A DNA stretch of 64,000 nt, taken from contig NC_007796.1 of the NCBI RefSeq assembly GCF_000013445.1, forward strand, positions 2,082,936 through 2,146,935, read 5' to 3'. Below the pieces are notes generated by a model. The model was not told where the DNA came from and made no database searches. It saw nothing but the letters and a program-made list of their open reading frames with translations. Of this stretch, positions 30,401 to 39,179 are shown in pieces; positions within the stretch are counted from its first letter, which is position 1, and each line of letters opens with the position of its first letter. This stretch comes from Methanospirillum hungatei JF-1. Its GTDB lineage: Archaea; Halobacteriota; Methanomicrobia; Methanomicrobiales; Methanospirillaceae. Both the position numbers and the translations under genes were made by a program.

Positions 30401-30478
30401 ACCAGTCTCTCAACAGAGGAGTTACTTGATATCGTCTCACTCCGTGATGCGGTGCTCTCCGGGGAGGAGGAGGAATGA
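27419..30478 (+). CDS. SNF2-family DNA helicase/translocase
   Basis: The frame is open from 27380 and reads as real protein from about 27419 ([18 protein letters not shown]), giving about 1019 residues. No ATG, GTG or TTG exists in frame before 27818, which would give 886. A GGAGG eight bases before an ATC codon suggests the original start was there and was lost or is non-canonical. Motifs (numbering from 27818): [12 protein letters not shown] near 430, DEAQNIKN near 538, [15 protein letters not shown], and the C-terminal [15 protein letters not shown] and [21 protein letters not shown]. The N-terminal half fits the domain found in bacterial and archaeal SNF2 proteins (PF12419-like). It overlaps the SWIM gene by four bases. 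Confidence 0.9.
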   Translation: [1019 protein letters not shown]

Positions 30479-31365
30479 CGAGAAAGATGTGGTGGCAGAT
30501 TCCAGGCACACTCCCGGTCAGTAAAAAGATTACCCTGCAAAGCCAGTACGGGCCGGTTGGGAAGAACTGGTGGGCCTCCCGGTTTGTATCGGTCCTTGAG
30601 GAGTATGGAGAGAACGGACGACTCACCAGGGCAAAACATTGTGCCAGGAACGGGTTTGGGAATTCCATCCGAATCGGTCCGGGTGAGATGAGTATGGGGA
30701 TCTGTTGCAGCGGAACAGCAACCAGACCTGTAGGATTGTTATTCCCCCGATTCTCCAGGGAGGTCTGGGACAATGTCATCGATACGATCACCAACGATGC
30801 TGCCCTGACCGGCTCACTCATAACCGGAGAGTTCTCGCGGGATCTTGTGGATACGCTGGAAAAGAAGGAGATATTTCTTATTCCTGACCAGTATCGGAGT
30901 GTTCGTGCCTACTGTCACTGTAGTGATGATCAGAACCCCTGTATCCATATCGCCGCTGCATGGTATTATCTTGCCGAGGTTCTGGATGAGGACCCCTGGA
31001 TACTGTTTCTGCTTCATGGGATGACGAAGGAAGAGGTGATAAGCCGGGTACAGACGTGCCGGCTTCAGGTATCCCATCCGGCTGTCGGGTCTGATGTGAC
31101 AGCAGGAATGGAGCAGAAGACCACTATTCCGAAGACCGGTGATACCCGGAGTTTCTTCTCATGCATCGGGGAGAGTGATGAGGTCCTGCGTCCGGTACCG
31201 GAGCGAAAGGTGTCGCCCATCCTGCTGCTTGGACCGGCCCCGTACCGGCTCGGAGGGAAGAATCTTGAGGAGCGGATAGAGAAACTGTATCCGGTTATCG
31301 GTGCGTATGCGAAAGGAGAGATGGATCGGATGAGGGAGAAATCATCCCGTCTGCGCCATCGATGA
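30475..31365 (+). CDS. SWIM zinc-finger protein
   Basis: A 296-residue protein with a SWIM motif, CHCSDDQNPCIHIAA (C-x-C-x6-C-x-H), near residue 147, and N-terminal W-rich segments (KMWWQIPGTLP, KNWWASRFV). SWIM proteins commonly sit beside SNF2 helicases in archaea and bacteria and are thought to help them bind DNA or protein partners. The ATG overlaps the SNF2 stop (ATGA). It is the second gene of a five-gene operon. Confidence 0.85.
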   Translation: MTRKMWWQIPGTLPVSKKITLQSQYGPVGKNWWASRFVSVLEEYGENGRLTRAKHCARNGFGNSIRIGPGEMSMGICCSGTATRPVGLLFPRFSREVWDNVIDTITNDAALTGSLITGEFSRDLVDTLEKKEIFLIPDQYRSVRAYCHCSDDQNPCIHIAAAWYYLAEVLDEDPWILFLLHGMTKEEVISRVQTCRLQVSHPAVGSDVTAGMEQKTTIPKTGDTRSFFSCIGESDEVLRPVPERKVSPILLLGPAPYRLGGKNLEERIEKLYPVIGAYAKGEMDRMREKSSRLRHR

Positions 31366-31392
31366 GTCTCAAGGCCGATTCGGATCTATTTT

Positions 31393-32097
31393 ATGGCAAT
31401 AAAAGAGATATCAGGTATGGATTATACCTTCCAGGATATCCTCAACCAAATCTTTGATAAACAGAAGAGAGATTATCTTACCATTACAGAGTTGAAAACC
31501 TCCCTCCCGAAAAACATTGAAAATTTCCTGGGGCCTCAGCCAAAAAAAGGAACCAATAAGAAATTTATCGAGAGATTAAAACCCCATCTTTCGGAGGCCT
31601 ATACAATACATAAAAAAGGAGCCAGCACCTACCTTCTCCGGGCGCCAATTCAGGATATTATCCACGCATATATCGTTCAAAAAACCTCTGTAAGCATAAG
31701 GAACGTCTCAAAAAAACTTCCATTTCAAAAAGAGCTGATCGCCGATGCATTAAACGCCCTTGTCCAATCCGGGGCTATACAGCTGAAGATTGTTCCCACG
31801 TCACGGGATTATATGATACAGATCCTCGTCCCGGAACGGCCGGATCCCTTTCGTGAGATAAAAAAGGCATACGATACCATCAGAATGGGCAAAAATTATG
31901 TCAAGATCTTTGCACTCCGCAGATTTCTCAACTGGCCAAAGCATGTATTTGACTCAGTTATTCAGTCATTATGGGATGCAGGAGTCGTCGAACTTCAGGC
32001 AAGTGATCCCTACCTCCTCACCGAGGATCAACGAGCCGACTCCTACATGGATAAAACACATACCTTGCGTATTCTTCTCATCTGGAGGAATGAATGA
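31393..32097 (+). CDS. Hypothetical protein with winged-helix-like repeats
   Basis: A 234-residue protein not assigned to a named family. Its layout suggests two or three winged-helix units: DYLTITELKTSLPKNIENFL early, SIRNVSKKLPFQKELIADAL with LVQSGAIQLKI in the middle, and KIFALRRFLNWPKHVFDSV with LWDAGVVELQ late. Each is a helix-turn-helix followed by a short wing, so a DNA-binding adaptor role is plausible but inferred. It starts 27 bases after the SWIM gene and overlaps the next gene by four bases. Confidence 0.7.
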   Translation: MAIKEISGMDYTFQDILNQIFDKQKRDYLTITELKTSLPKNIENFLGPQPKKGTNKKFIERLKPHLSEAYTIHKKGASTYLLRAPIQDIIHAYIVQKTSVSIRNVSKKLPFQKELIADALNALVQSGAIQLKIVPTSRDYMIQILVPERPDPFREIKKAYDTIRMGKNYVKIFALRRFLNWPKHVFDSVIQSLWDAGVVELQASDPYLLTEDQRADSYMDKTHTLRILLIWRNE

Positions 32098-34169
32098 AGA
32101 ATCCACGGGAGATATTGCAGGAAAATAACCCATTCTCATCACACGCCCAACCAGACCCCTGGGTGAATCAGTTTCCCACCATCTCATCCATCAATGGTGA
32201 TGCCTTCACACACATCACCAGCATTATTGCGTATAAACAGAAACACCCCCATGATCCGGTTGGAATCCTGGTAAACGGTGAAGCAGGAAGCGGAAAGACG
32301 AATATGATCGCCCGCATACGGGAGTACTGTCAAAGTACTTCTTTTGACGTGAAATTCTCAACAATACGGCCTATCATCAACTATAACGCTCCAATACAGC
32401 ATCTATTCCATGGAATAATCACCAACCTCTCTCACCCCCTCAAAGACTCATTTCGGTTTACCCAGATTCACGCCATGCTCTTCTCGATGATATCGGAGTA
32501 CATCAATCAAAAAGAAGAGTATAGAAAGTTATTCCAGCCATTCAAAGACAATCCGGAGAAATTCTTTACACATTTTTCAGAGCATGAAAAAGAGCGAAAT
32601 ATCCTCTACAATCAGGTGCAAACCTGGATAATAGACAAGATACCGGATATCGATCATCTCTTCATCAGGTTACTCTTTGCGTGTGGTGACAAAGACCTGT
32701 TTCACCCTGCACGCAACCGGCTCCTTGGACAGATTGCAGACCCTGACGATGCATCCCTTTTGAATATCCCGTTCAAAGAGTTGTCAGAAGCTGAAGCAGA
32801 GGATGAGGCGAGTACATTTCTTAAATCACTCGGTCTTCTCCTGACCTTTCTCAATCAATGCCTGATCGTCTGCTTTGATCAGCTGGAGAACCTGTACACG
32901 GGAGAGCATCAACGATCATTCGGACTGATGAATCAGATTATCCTGAATGAGACCTCTGCCATCCTTCCCCTTGCCTTCATGAGAACCCTTTACTGGGAGA
33001 GATTTGAAGAGATACTGGATAGATCAGTGGTTGATAAGATCGGGATGAATCAGGTTGATCTTCGTGGATGCACAGAAGAACAGATAACGGAGATCATCAC
33101 CTCCCGTATCAGGACTGTATTTCCCGATACCTGGAATATGCTTACAGACTGGCTTATCCCACAGGTATTACGGGAATTATCATCCCGTGGAAAATATCCC
33201 TCTCCCCGTGAGGTCATCAGCACCGCGAATACGATCATCAGGATGAAGGATGAAAAGGGGACCACAAAAGAGATCCCCCTTCCTTCTCCGGATCAGGTCA
33301 TCAGATCGGCATGGGTGCAGGAGCATGATCAGGTCCTCTCAGATCTGGATGCATGGCCGCCTGATTATGAACAGATAACCAGTGCTTTGCAGATTTATCT
33401 CCAATCACACAGGGTTGCATTCACCTGTACCAGGGAATCCAGAAAGAATATCATAACAATCAATCATACCTCGAAGAATTGCAGAATTATCATCAATACC
33501 AATAGCAATCATAGCAGCATCGGTTCAGGTTTTACAAAGGGGATACAGTATCTTACGAATAATCCAGGCTCTTTATGCCTGTATCTGACTGATCCCAGAT
33601 GTATTGTGACCAAACCGACATGGACCCAGACAAACCAGAAGAGAGAGGAATTTCTTGCCGCCGGAGGGCGGATTATACAACCATCAGAAGGTGAGATCGC
33701 ACGGTTTTATGCCCTGTATTCCCTCGTCTGTAAGGTCAATGAGGGAGATATTCAGATTGAGACTATCCATGGTCTTCGTCCGATAATTCGGGATGAACTC
33801 TCAGCCTATGTCGGGAATAAGGAAGCATTTCCATCCCTTATACCAGCAATTCCTGCAGGAGTTCCGGGAAAGGTCCCTATAGACATTCCTTCACAAGAGA
33901 AGCATGAAAAAGTAGACTCAAAAATGCGGGAGATAACAGATAACGCAGTACACACCGCTCTATGCACGATCCTGTATTCCCGCCCGATGCACATCATGCG
34001 GGCCGATATACTCGTCCAAAGTCTTCAGGAGAACGGAATCTCCATGACTTATGACGAACTCATCATATGGTGTGGAAGACACCCGGCTGCATATAAGATA
34101 ATACCCAATCAGCAGGGTTCATTGATCATCGCAACAGGAAAAGGGCCCATATGCAAAGACTCTTCGTAA
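32094..34169 (+). CDS. P-loop ATPase of unassigned family (operon core)
   Basis: A 691-residue protein. Walker A is NGEAGSGKTNMI near residue 65, and Walker B is LIVCFDQLENL near residue 258, followed by a sensor-like region (LPLAFMRTLYWERF). These features fit an ORC/STAND or BrxC-like AAA+ ATPase. The C-terminal third (after about residue 430) has SHRVAFTCTRESRKNIITI and a helical end, and may bind DNA. It overlaps the upstream gene by four bases and the downstream nuclease-translocase by 19 bases, so the two are probably partners. I do not recognise an established defence family. Confidence 0.75.
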   Translation: MKNPREILQENNPFSSHAQPDPWVNQFPTISSINGDAFTHITSIIAYKQKHPHDPVGILVNGEAGSGKTNMIARIREYCQSTSFDVKFSTIRPIINYNAPIQHLFHGIITNLSHPLKDSFRFTQIHAMLFSMISEYINQKEEYRKLFQPFKDNPEKFFTHFSEHEKERNILYNQVQTWIIDKIPDIDHLFIRLLFACGDKDLFHPARNRLLGQIADPDDASLLNIPFKELSEAEAEDEASTFLKSLGLLLTFLNQCLIVCFDQLENLYTGEHQRSFGLMNQIILNETSAILPLAFMRTLYWERFEEILDRSVVDKIGMNQVDLRGCTEEQITEIITSRIRTVFPDTWNMLTDWLIPQVLRELSSRGKYPSPREVISTANTIIRMKDEKGTTKEIPLPSPDQVIRSAWVQEHDQVLSDLDAWPPDYEQITSALQIYLQSHRVAFTCTRESRKNIITINHTSKNCRIIINTNSNHSSIGSGFTKGIQYLTNNPGSLCLYLTDPRCIVTKPTWTQTNQKREEFLAAGGRIIQPSEGEIARFYALYSLVCKVNEGDIQIETIHGLRPIIRDELSAYVGNKEAFPSLIPAIPAGVPGKVPIDIPSQEKHEKVDSKMREITDNAVHTALCTILYSRPMHIMRADILVQSLQENGISMTYDELIIWCGRHPAAYKIIPNQQGSLIIATGKGPICKDSS

Positions 34170-36118
34170 GTGAACTCCATCTCTGCCAGCACTGCCCACG
34201 GCTCTTTGGATATGCCTGCAGGGGCGAGAAGGATGCATGGAGGGTCGGACAGAAAGGATCAGGAAACCTTCCCGGGAAGCGGTTTCATACCTTCGCAGAT
34301 CAGGTTTTTCGACATATTACGCAGGAGAAGACAAGCCAGCATGCCTTTATCACCGCACTTCAATCACCTGATCCTGATAGTGCAGAATCAATTCGAGAGT
34401 TTATCAAGAATGAGTTTTTCATCCCATATCTTACAAAACATGCCCCTCGCCTCTCACATGAACAGATAGAGGCATTTGCAGTCGCATGCGACCGATGGAT
34501 ACGCTATCTCAGAGTCTTCATCTCCCCTGACGGGACGGGTATTGAGGATCCAAAAAAACTCATATCAACCATATTTCACTCATCAGAATACACCATGAGT
34601 TCTGATTTTCTATGTGACGATGGAGAAGTGGTGAAAATAAGCGGAAGGCCTGATGCTCTTCTTTTTGATCCTGGGACACAAGAACCGGTGGTTGTAGAGT
34701 ATAAGGGGAGAAAAGAGTCAGATCCAACGCAGGATCTTGCACAGACCTCACTGTATGCATGGCTCGTCTCCCGGTCAATCGGCATCACACCACGGGTTGA
34801 TATGCTCTATCTTGAAGACCCCGTCCCCCTCGTCAGATATGACTCATCTGCGATACACACTCTCATAGGAAATCATGCATCACTCATCACTCTTGCACGA
34901 CGGATTAAAGAAGGCCATCTCCCGGTTCCCAGATGTAAGGACCCTGACCTGTGCAAAATGTGCCCCTATACCGCATGTGACACTGACTTTGAAGTGATTC
35001 GTCCTAATACGCCACAAAAACAGGAAGAAGAAGTCAAACCGACGGATACCCGAATCCCGCATGATCTCTCTCTTGGAGAGGCATATCTCTCCAGGTTGGT
35101 CGAGACCCTCCATCTGCTTTCAATTCCGGTTCTCCCGGCAGGATTTATCTTCGGACCGCGATTTATCAGGCTGAAGATTATCCCTGATCTCTCGAAAAGA
35201 GTCACGTTTTCCAAGATTGCGAACCGTGCGGTTGATATCCAGCTTGGATTATCGCTATCCTTTCCTCCCCTTATTCAGGCACAAAGCGGGTATATCAGCT
35301 GTGACGTACCCCATGATACCTGGCAGCCATGCGATGTCAGATCCCTGATCCGGGATGGAAAACCATCATCCAGGTCAGTCTGTCCCTTTCCGATCGGGAG
35401 AAGAATAGACGGATCGGTCATGATGGGCGATCTGGCAGATCCGGTTATGACCAGTTGTCTTATCGGGGGGACATCCGGATCAGGAAAGAGTGAACTTATC
35501 CGGTCAATCGTCATCGGAAGTACACTCATGAACCCGAAAAACCAGGTCTCATTCATACTTATCGATCCAAAACGAGTGACATTTACCGATTTTCTCTCCT
35601 TCCCATCTCTCTTCATGCCGGTGATCATGGATCCAGATATGGCTATCACGACCCTTGATGCATGTGTCAGAGAGATGGAGGAACGGTATATTCATCTGGA
35701 AAAAACGGGGTTTACGAACATTTCAAAGTACAATACCAGGCAACCTGAACCGATGACCCGCCGGATCATCGTTATTGATGAGTATGCGGATCTTATCATG
35801 AACCGGGTCACGAAAGAGGCTCTGGAGACTGCAATTCAGAAGATTGGACAGAAAGGAAGAGCGGCAGGGTTTCATCTGATTCTGGCCACCCAGCGACCTG
35901 ATGCACGGATAATCACCGGCGTCATCAAAGCAAATCTTCAACTCAAGATTGGGCTGAAAGTTACGTCTGCATCTAATTCACGAATCATTCTCGATGAATC
36001 CGGAGCAGAATGTCTGGCAGGATATGGAGATATGCTCATCGGCGGGAGTGTTCCGATACAGCGATTACAGGGAGCCCTGGTCTCATCAGGTGATTTTTCG
36101 GCGTGTGGAAAGAAATAG
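34151..36118 (+). CDS. Cas4-like Fe-S nuclease fused to an FtsK/HerA-type translocase
   Basis: A 655-residue fusion. The N-terminal 280 residues look like a Cas4/RecB nuclease: CQHCPRLFG (Cys12, Cys15), ISGRPDALLF (Asp, about 163), VVVEYKGR (E-x-K, about 183), QTSLYAWLV (Q-x-x-x-Y, about 198), and CKDPDLCKMCPYTAC (about 262-276), which would complete a 4Fe-4S cluster. The C-terminal half is an FtsK-like motor: GGTSGSGKSELI (Walker A, about 440), RIIVIDEYADLI (Walker B, about 540), and ILATQRPDARIITGVIKANL. A nuclease and a DNA pump in one chain suggest end-processing or DNA clearance. It is the last gene of the operon. Confidence 0.85.
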   Translation: MQRLFVSELHLCQHCPRLFGYACRGEKDAWRVGQKGSGNLPGKRFHTFADQVFRHITQEKTSQHAFITALQSPDPDSAESIREFIKNEFFIPYLTKHAPRLSHEQIEAFAVACDRWIRYLRVFISPDGTGIEDPKKLISTIFHSSEYTMSSDFLCDDGEVVKISGRPDALLFDPGTQEPVVVEYKGRKESDPTQDLAQTSLYAWLVSRSIGITPRVDMLYLEDPVPLVRYDSSAIHTLIGNHASLITLARRIKEGHLPVPRCKDPDLCKMCPYTACDTDFEVIRPNTPQKQEEEVKPTDTRIPHDLSLGEAYLSRLVETLHLLSIPVLPAGFIFGPRFIRLKIIPDLSKRVTFSKIANRAVDIQLGLSLSFPPLIQAQSGYISCDVPHDTWQPCDVRSLIRDGKPSSRSVCPFPIGRRIDGSVMMGDLADPVMTSCLIGGTSGSGKSELIRSIVIGSTLMNPKNQVSFILIDPKRVTFTDFLSFPSLFMPVIMDPDMAITTLDACVREMEERYIHLEKTGFTNISKYNTRQPEPMTRRIIVIDEYADLIMNRVTKEALETAIQKIGQKGRAAGFHLILATQRPDARIITGVIKANLQLKIGLKVTSASNSRIILDESGAECLAGYGDMLIGGSVPIQRLQGALVSSGDFSACGKK

Positions 36119-36345
36119 TGAACTGTTTATACCATAAAACATTTTTGGAAGGATACATACAGGGTATTCATGATGATAGGGATTGGCAAGAATTGCAGGC
36201 GGTTCGATACGATACAGACAACTATTGAGGGACTTTCAGATTCTCTGCCAGACTATCCAGCATAAGAATACACCCCTCGAGGATCGGCGGTGAATTATCA
36301 GCCTTGAAAAAAAATCGATTCTCCTTCTGATTGTATCATATCTAT

Positions 36346-37332
36346 CTATTGAAAGAGGTTCTTGTTGAGGGTAGTTTTCGGCTCAATACCATAACTCTTC
36401 CTCATTTCTTTGATGCAGAGATCAATCAGAGTAGACACAAACCCCGATGGGACAGTGCTTTTCATATCTTCAGAATCCTTTCTATCGTATTTTACACCAG
36501 GGGGAAGAGAACCCGATCTACCGGGGACTGATGGTACTTCGTCATCTTCATCTTCATCCGAATCCTGAAGATCACATTCTTCATCTTCCTCCATGTATTT
36601 CTCAAAATACCGGTCAAGCAGTTCATACAGTTCTGGAGAAATGATCTCATCGCTCGTCCACCCTTCAGGGTACCACCTGACGAGGCGATCAGGTTCTTCA
36701 GCAAAGTATTCTATTCCGAACAAGGGCGAGTCAGGGATGACCTGAATCTCCTCGTAACTGCAATTATGATGAGGGAGGCAATGTTTACAGATGAGAGGAG
36801 TCCCCCCTTCATGATAACACTCATCACAAAAAAAATCGGCTTTCGATCCGCAGATGTCACAATCATAAGGTATCCGTGAATTTCTGGCAACAACACAGAT
36901 AGAATCATGAGCCGGGGTATATGCTGGCTGTCTCTCCATAACAACCAGATGGAGTACCGTTGGTGAGAAGAAATTACAGGTATACGTACAGGTCATCCCA
37001 GGTCTGAAGACCTTCCCCACGCGTACCTTCATCCCCGAACTGTCAGGATATGAGGTATACTCTTCTCCTTCAATAGTAAATGAACTTATGTGGTCATCTC
37101 CCATCCATATATCCTTCAGGAGAAGGTCGATATCTTCAAGGGTTGCATCAGGGAGAGAGGAAAGATACATCCAGTATTCAGGGTGGCCTTCAGCGGTAAC
37201 CTCTATCAGATAAGCAGAAGGTTTTGGAGATTTCTTTTTCTTGTGTGATATCAGATGTACCTCAGCAGATTTTCTGGAGATATCTTTTCTGCATACGAGA
37301 CATTGTCCGGGTGATGAAGGTAAGAGAGTCAT
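36346..37332 (-). CDS. pRiA4b ORF-3-like protein with zinc-finger regions
   Basis: A 328-residue protein. The segment YLIEVTAEGHPEYWMYLSSL, PDATLEDIDLLLKDIWMGDDHISSF matches the pRiA4b ORF-3 fold (PF07929), a domain common on plasmids and in mobile DNA. Cysteine pairs occur at the start (CLVCRKDI with downstream HLISH) and in the middle (CDICGSKADFFCDECY, CKHCLPHHNC), giving two or three probable zinc sites. A very acidic stretch (DSDEDEDDEV) sits near the C-terminus. Function is unknown. It is convergent with the five-gene operon, with 227 bases between. Confidence 0.6.
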   Translation of the reverse strand: MTLLPSSPGQCLVCRKDISRKSAEVHLISHKKKKSPKPSAYLIEVTAEGHPEYWMYLSSLPDATLEDIDLLLKDIWMGDDHISSFTIEGEEYTSYPDSSGMKVRVGKVFRPGMTCTYTCNFFSPTVLHLVVMERQPAYTPAHDSICVVARNSRIPYDCDICGSKADFFCDECYHEGGTPLICKHCLPHHNCSYEEIQVIPDSPLFGIEYFAEEPDRLVRWYPEGWTSDEIISPELYELLDRYFEKYMEEDEECDLQDSDEDEDDEVPSVPGRSGSLPPGVKYDRKDSEDMKSTVPSGFVSTLIDLCIKEMRKSYGIEPKTTLNKNLFQ

Positions 37333-37921
37333 TCAGTCAGGATACTGATTGAATCTCACAGTTAAAAAACCATGCACACCTACGAGACTGTCAATCTGTT
37401 CCAACGAATAGTAACAATCAATGACCAATATTTACCTCTACCAGTTTTTTTAAAAACGGGAATTTCGTATTTATTTTAGTTAATCCTAGTAACCCATCAA
37501 AAGTAGAGAGATGATCTCGTGTAATTCGAATCAACATTGAATTCTTCACACCACCTGAAACATACAATACAGAAAAAAGGTGAAATATCCCCATTATCCA
37601 TGAAGTATTAATACTGACATAATCCTACGGAAAGGATCATAATGAACAGAGTGATTCAGAAATGCACATTATTTTTCACTTGAAACCGACAACCCTTCAT
37701 AATAGGTTTAACTCCTAAAAGATTATTGAAAGAGATTTTTTAACTTGAGAAGGAAGTTGATTGAATTATTCCATATAATAAAATAGATATGTATACCTGA
37801 AAGAAAGAGAAAGGGTTTAAATTAATAGTGAAGGTGACATTCTCATCATTCCAATATGAATATTCGAAAAATATTCTTTAGAGCATGATTATTCTGTGGA
37901 TATTTGGGCGTCTCCATTCTT
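37333..37921. other. AT-rich intergenic region, nothing identified
   Basis: About 590 bases without a convincing gene on either strand. It holds the presumed promoter of the leftward 36346-37332 gene and is otherwise unremarkable. Confidence 0.5.
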
Positions 37922-38200
37922 TTAACTTTGGTATTTACGGTATATCGTTTTCCTATGACCTGCTTCAATTACCAGAAGCATCAGTTTATTATCAAAAATC
38001 TCAAGGATGGCCCGATATTCTCCAGTCCTCAATGAATACAAGCCCTTTGCCCTCCCTTTGAGGGGTCCAAGTTTCTCCCGAGGATTTTCAAGTAGTTCAA
38101 GTTCTGCAAAAGCAACCTCAAGAGATCTCCGGGCAAATTTCGGAAGCTGTGCTAAGTCACGTTCTGCTCCTTTCGAGATGAGTAACGTGAACTTACTCAA
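37922..38200 (-). CDS. RelE/ParE-type toxin
   Basis: A 92-residue protein of the RelE/ParE fold: FTLLISKGAERDLAQLP, then LGPLKGRAKGLYSLRTGEYRAILEI, and ending VIEAGHRKTIYRKYQS. The RTGEYR, GHR and YRKY motifs mark this archaeal RelE group. RelE proteins cut mRNA on the ribosome, and the antitoxin gene just upstream overlaps it by eight bases. The 5' part of this gene (38097-38200) lies in a 1048-bp segment duplicated at 40501. Confidence 0.85.
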   Translation of the reverse strand: MSKFTLLISKGAERDLAQLPKFARRSLEVAFAELELLENPREKLGPLKGRAKGLYSLRTGEYRAILEIFDNKLMLLVIEAGHRKTIYRKYQS

Positions 38201-39144
38201 ATGAATCTCCTAGATCTGCCATCACTTCTTTCAGTGTCTTGCATCTTCCAGTCCTGAAATCTTCTCTCGCTTCTGCAATCCTTTGAAGAGTCTCCTCGCT
38301 GAGCGGTTCATCATCAATGTCACAGGCAATTTCAAGAAGTTCAGCAATAACCCGGTCATCAGTCATATCAGAAGAACCTCGGAATGCAATCAACTTTTCA
38401 TATGTTGAATCGCTTAGGGATACCGTGACTGTCATACAAGTGTATTGTTTTTATGGAAAATATGCATTCCCCTGAGAGGTGAGCATGATACTCATAAATC
38501 TCAAATTCGAACAGGAATGAAAAGAGGCAGATAAATAGGTACAATCATGAATAAAAACCAGGTTCATATGACATATACAGATATGTATGCATAAATAACG
38601 GGAGTTTATTATTTCTTACGGTAGACATTATCTGAACTCCTTTCTCAACATCAGGAATGATCACCCTGATTTATCAATATCCTGAATACCGGAAACAACA
38701 TACCTCTATATATGAGCCAGTCAACACCATCCTGGCGGGCTATAAAAACAAGTCTGGCCGGAATGGATGCTAATTCCCTCATATCTCTCATTCATGATCT
38801 CTATGCCCTGAATAAGGAGAACAAAGAGTATTTGCAGGGAAGAGTAGGTGGGGAAGCAGCATATGCCAGTCTTCGTGAAAATGCAGCCAAAAAGATAAAA
38901 CATGAGTTCTTTCCGGAACGGAGATTTGGAAAAGCCAGAATTGCCCCGGTTAAAAAGGGGATAGACGAATATAAGAAAGCAACCGGAGACCCCATTGGAA
39001 CTGCTGATCTGACCCTCCAGTTTATCGAACAGTTTGTGAAACTTTGCCGGGAATATGGGGGTGAGGAACAGTCAAAATTAGATGCACTCAGTGTTGCGAT
39101 GAAAGAATTGCTTAAAATTCTTGAGTCATGTCCTGCAATAATTG
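38097..39144. repeat. 1048-bp direct repeat, copy 1
   Basis: Aligns without any net length change to 40501-41548 (constant offset of 2404). It covers the toxin 5' end, the whole antitoxin, the promoter region and the first 144 codons of the 155-residue ORF. Scattered substitutions separate the copies. Confidence 0.9.
38193..38435 (-). CDS. Antitoxin of the RelE pair (copy 1)
   Basis: An 80-residue protein. The N-terminal TVTVSLSDSTYEKLIAFRG looks like a short ribbon-helix or AbrB-like DNA-binding strand. The acidic C-terminal half (DIDDEPLSEETLQRIAEARE) would wrap the toxin. It matches the antitoxin group found beside archaeal RelE toxins. A second copy with one residue changed is at 40597-40839. 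Confidence 0.8.
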   Translation of the reverse strand: MTVTVSLSDSTYEKLIAFRGSSDMTDDRVIAELLEIACDIDDEPLSEETLQRIAEAREDFRTGRCKTLKEVMADLGDSFE

Positions 39145-39179
39145 TGGTTTTTTATTATTGCATTTTTTTTCGTAAGTGA
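38712..39179 (+). CDS. DUF6155-like protein, truncated copy
   Basis: A 155-residue ORF identical in plan to the 182-residue protein at 41116, up to SCPAII. It then diverges at the end of the duplicated segment into an unrelated tail (VVFYYCIFFRK), so the last 38 residues of the family are lost. The body (LISLIHDLYALNKENKEYL, GEAAYASLRENAAKKI) fits the DUF6155-type helical family, whose function is unknown. It is probably a non-functional fragment. Confidence 0.6.
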   Translation: MSQSTPSWRAIKTSLAGMDANSLISLIHDLYALNKENKEYLQGRVGGEAAYASLRENAAKKIKHEFFPERRFGKARIAPVKKGIDEYKKATGDPIGTADLTLQFIEQFVKLCREYGGEEQSKLDALSVAMKELLKILESCPAIIVVFYYCIFFRK

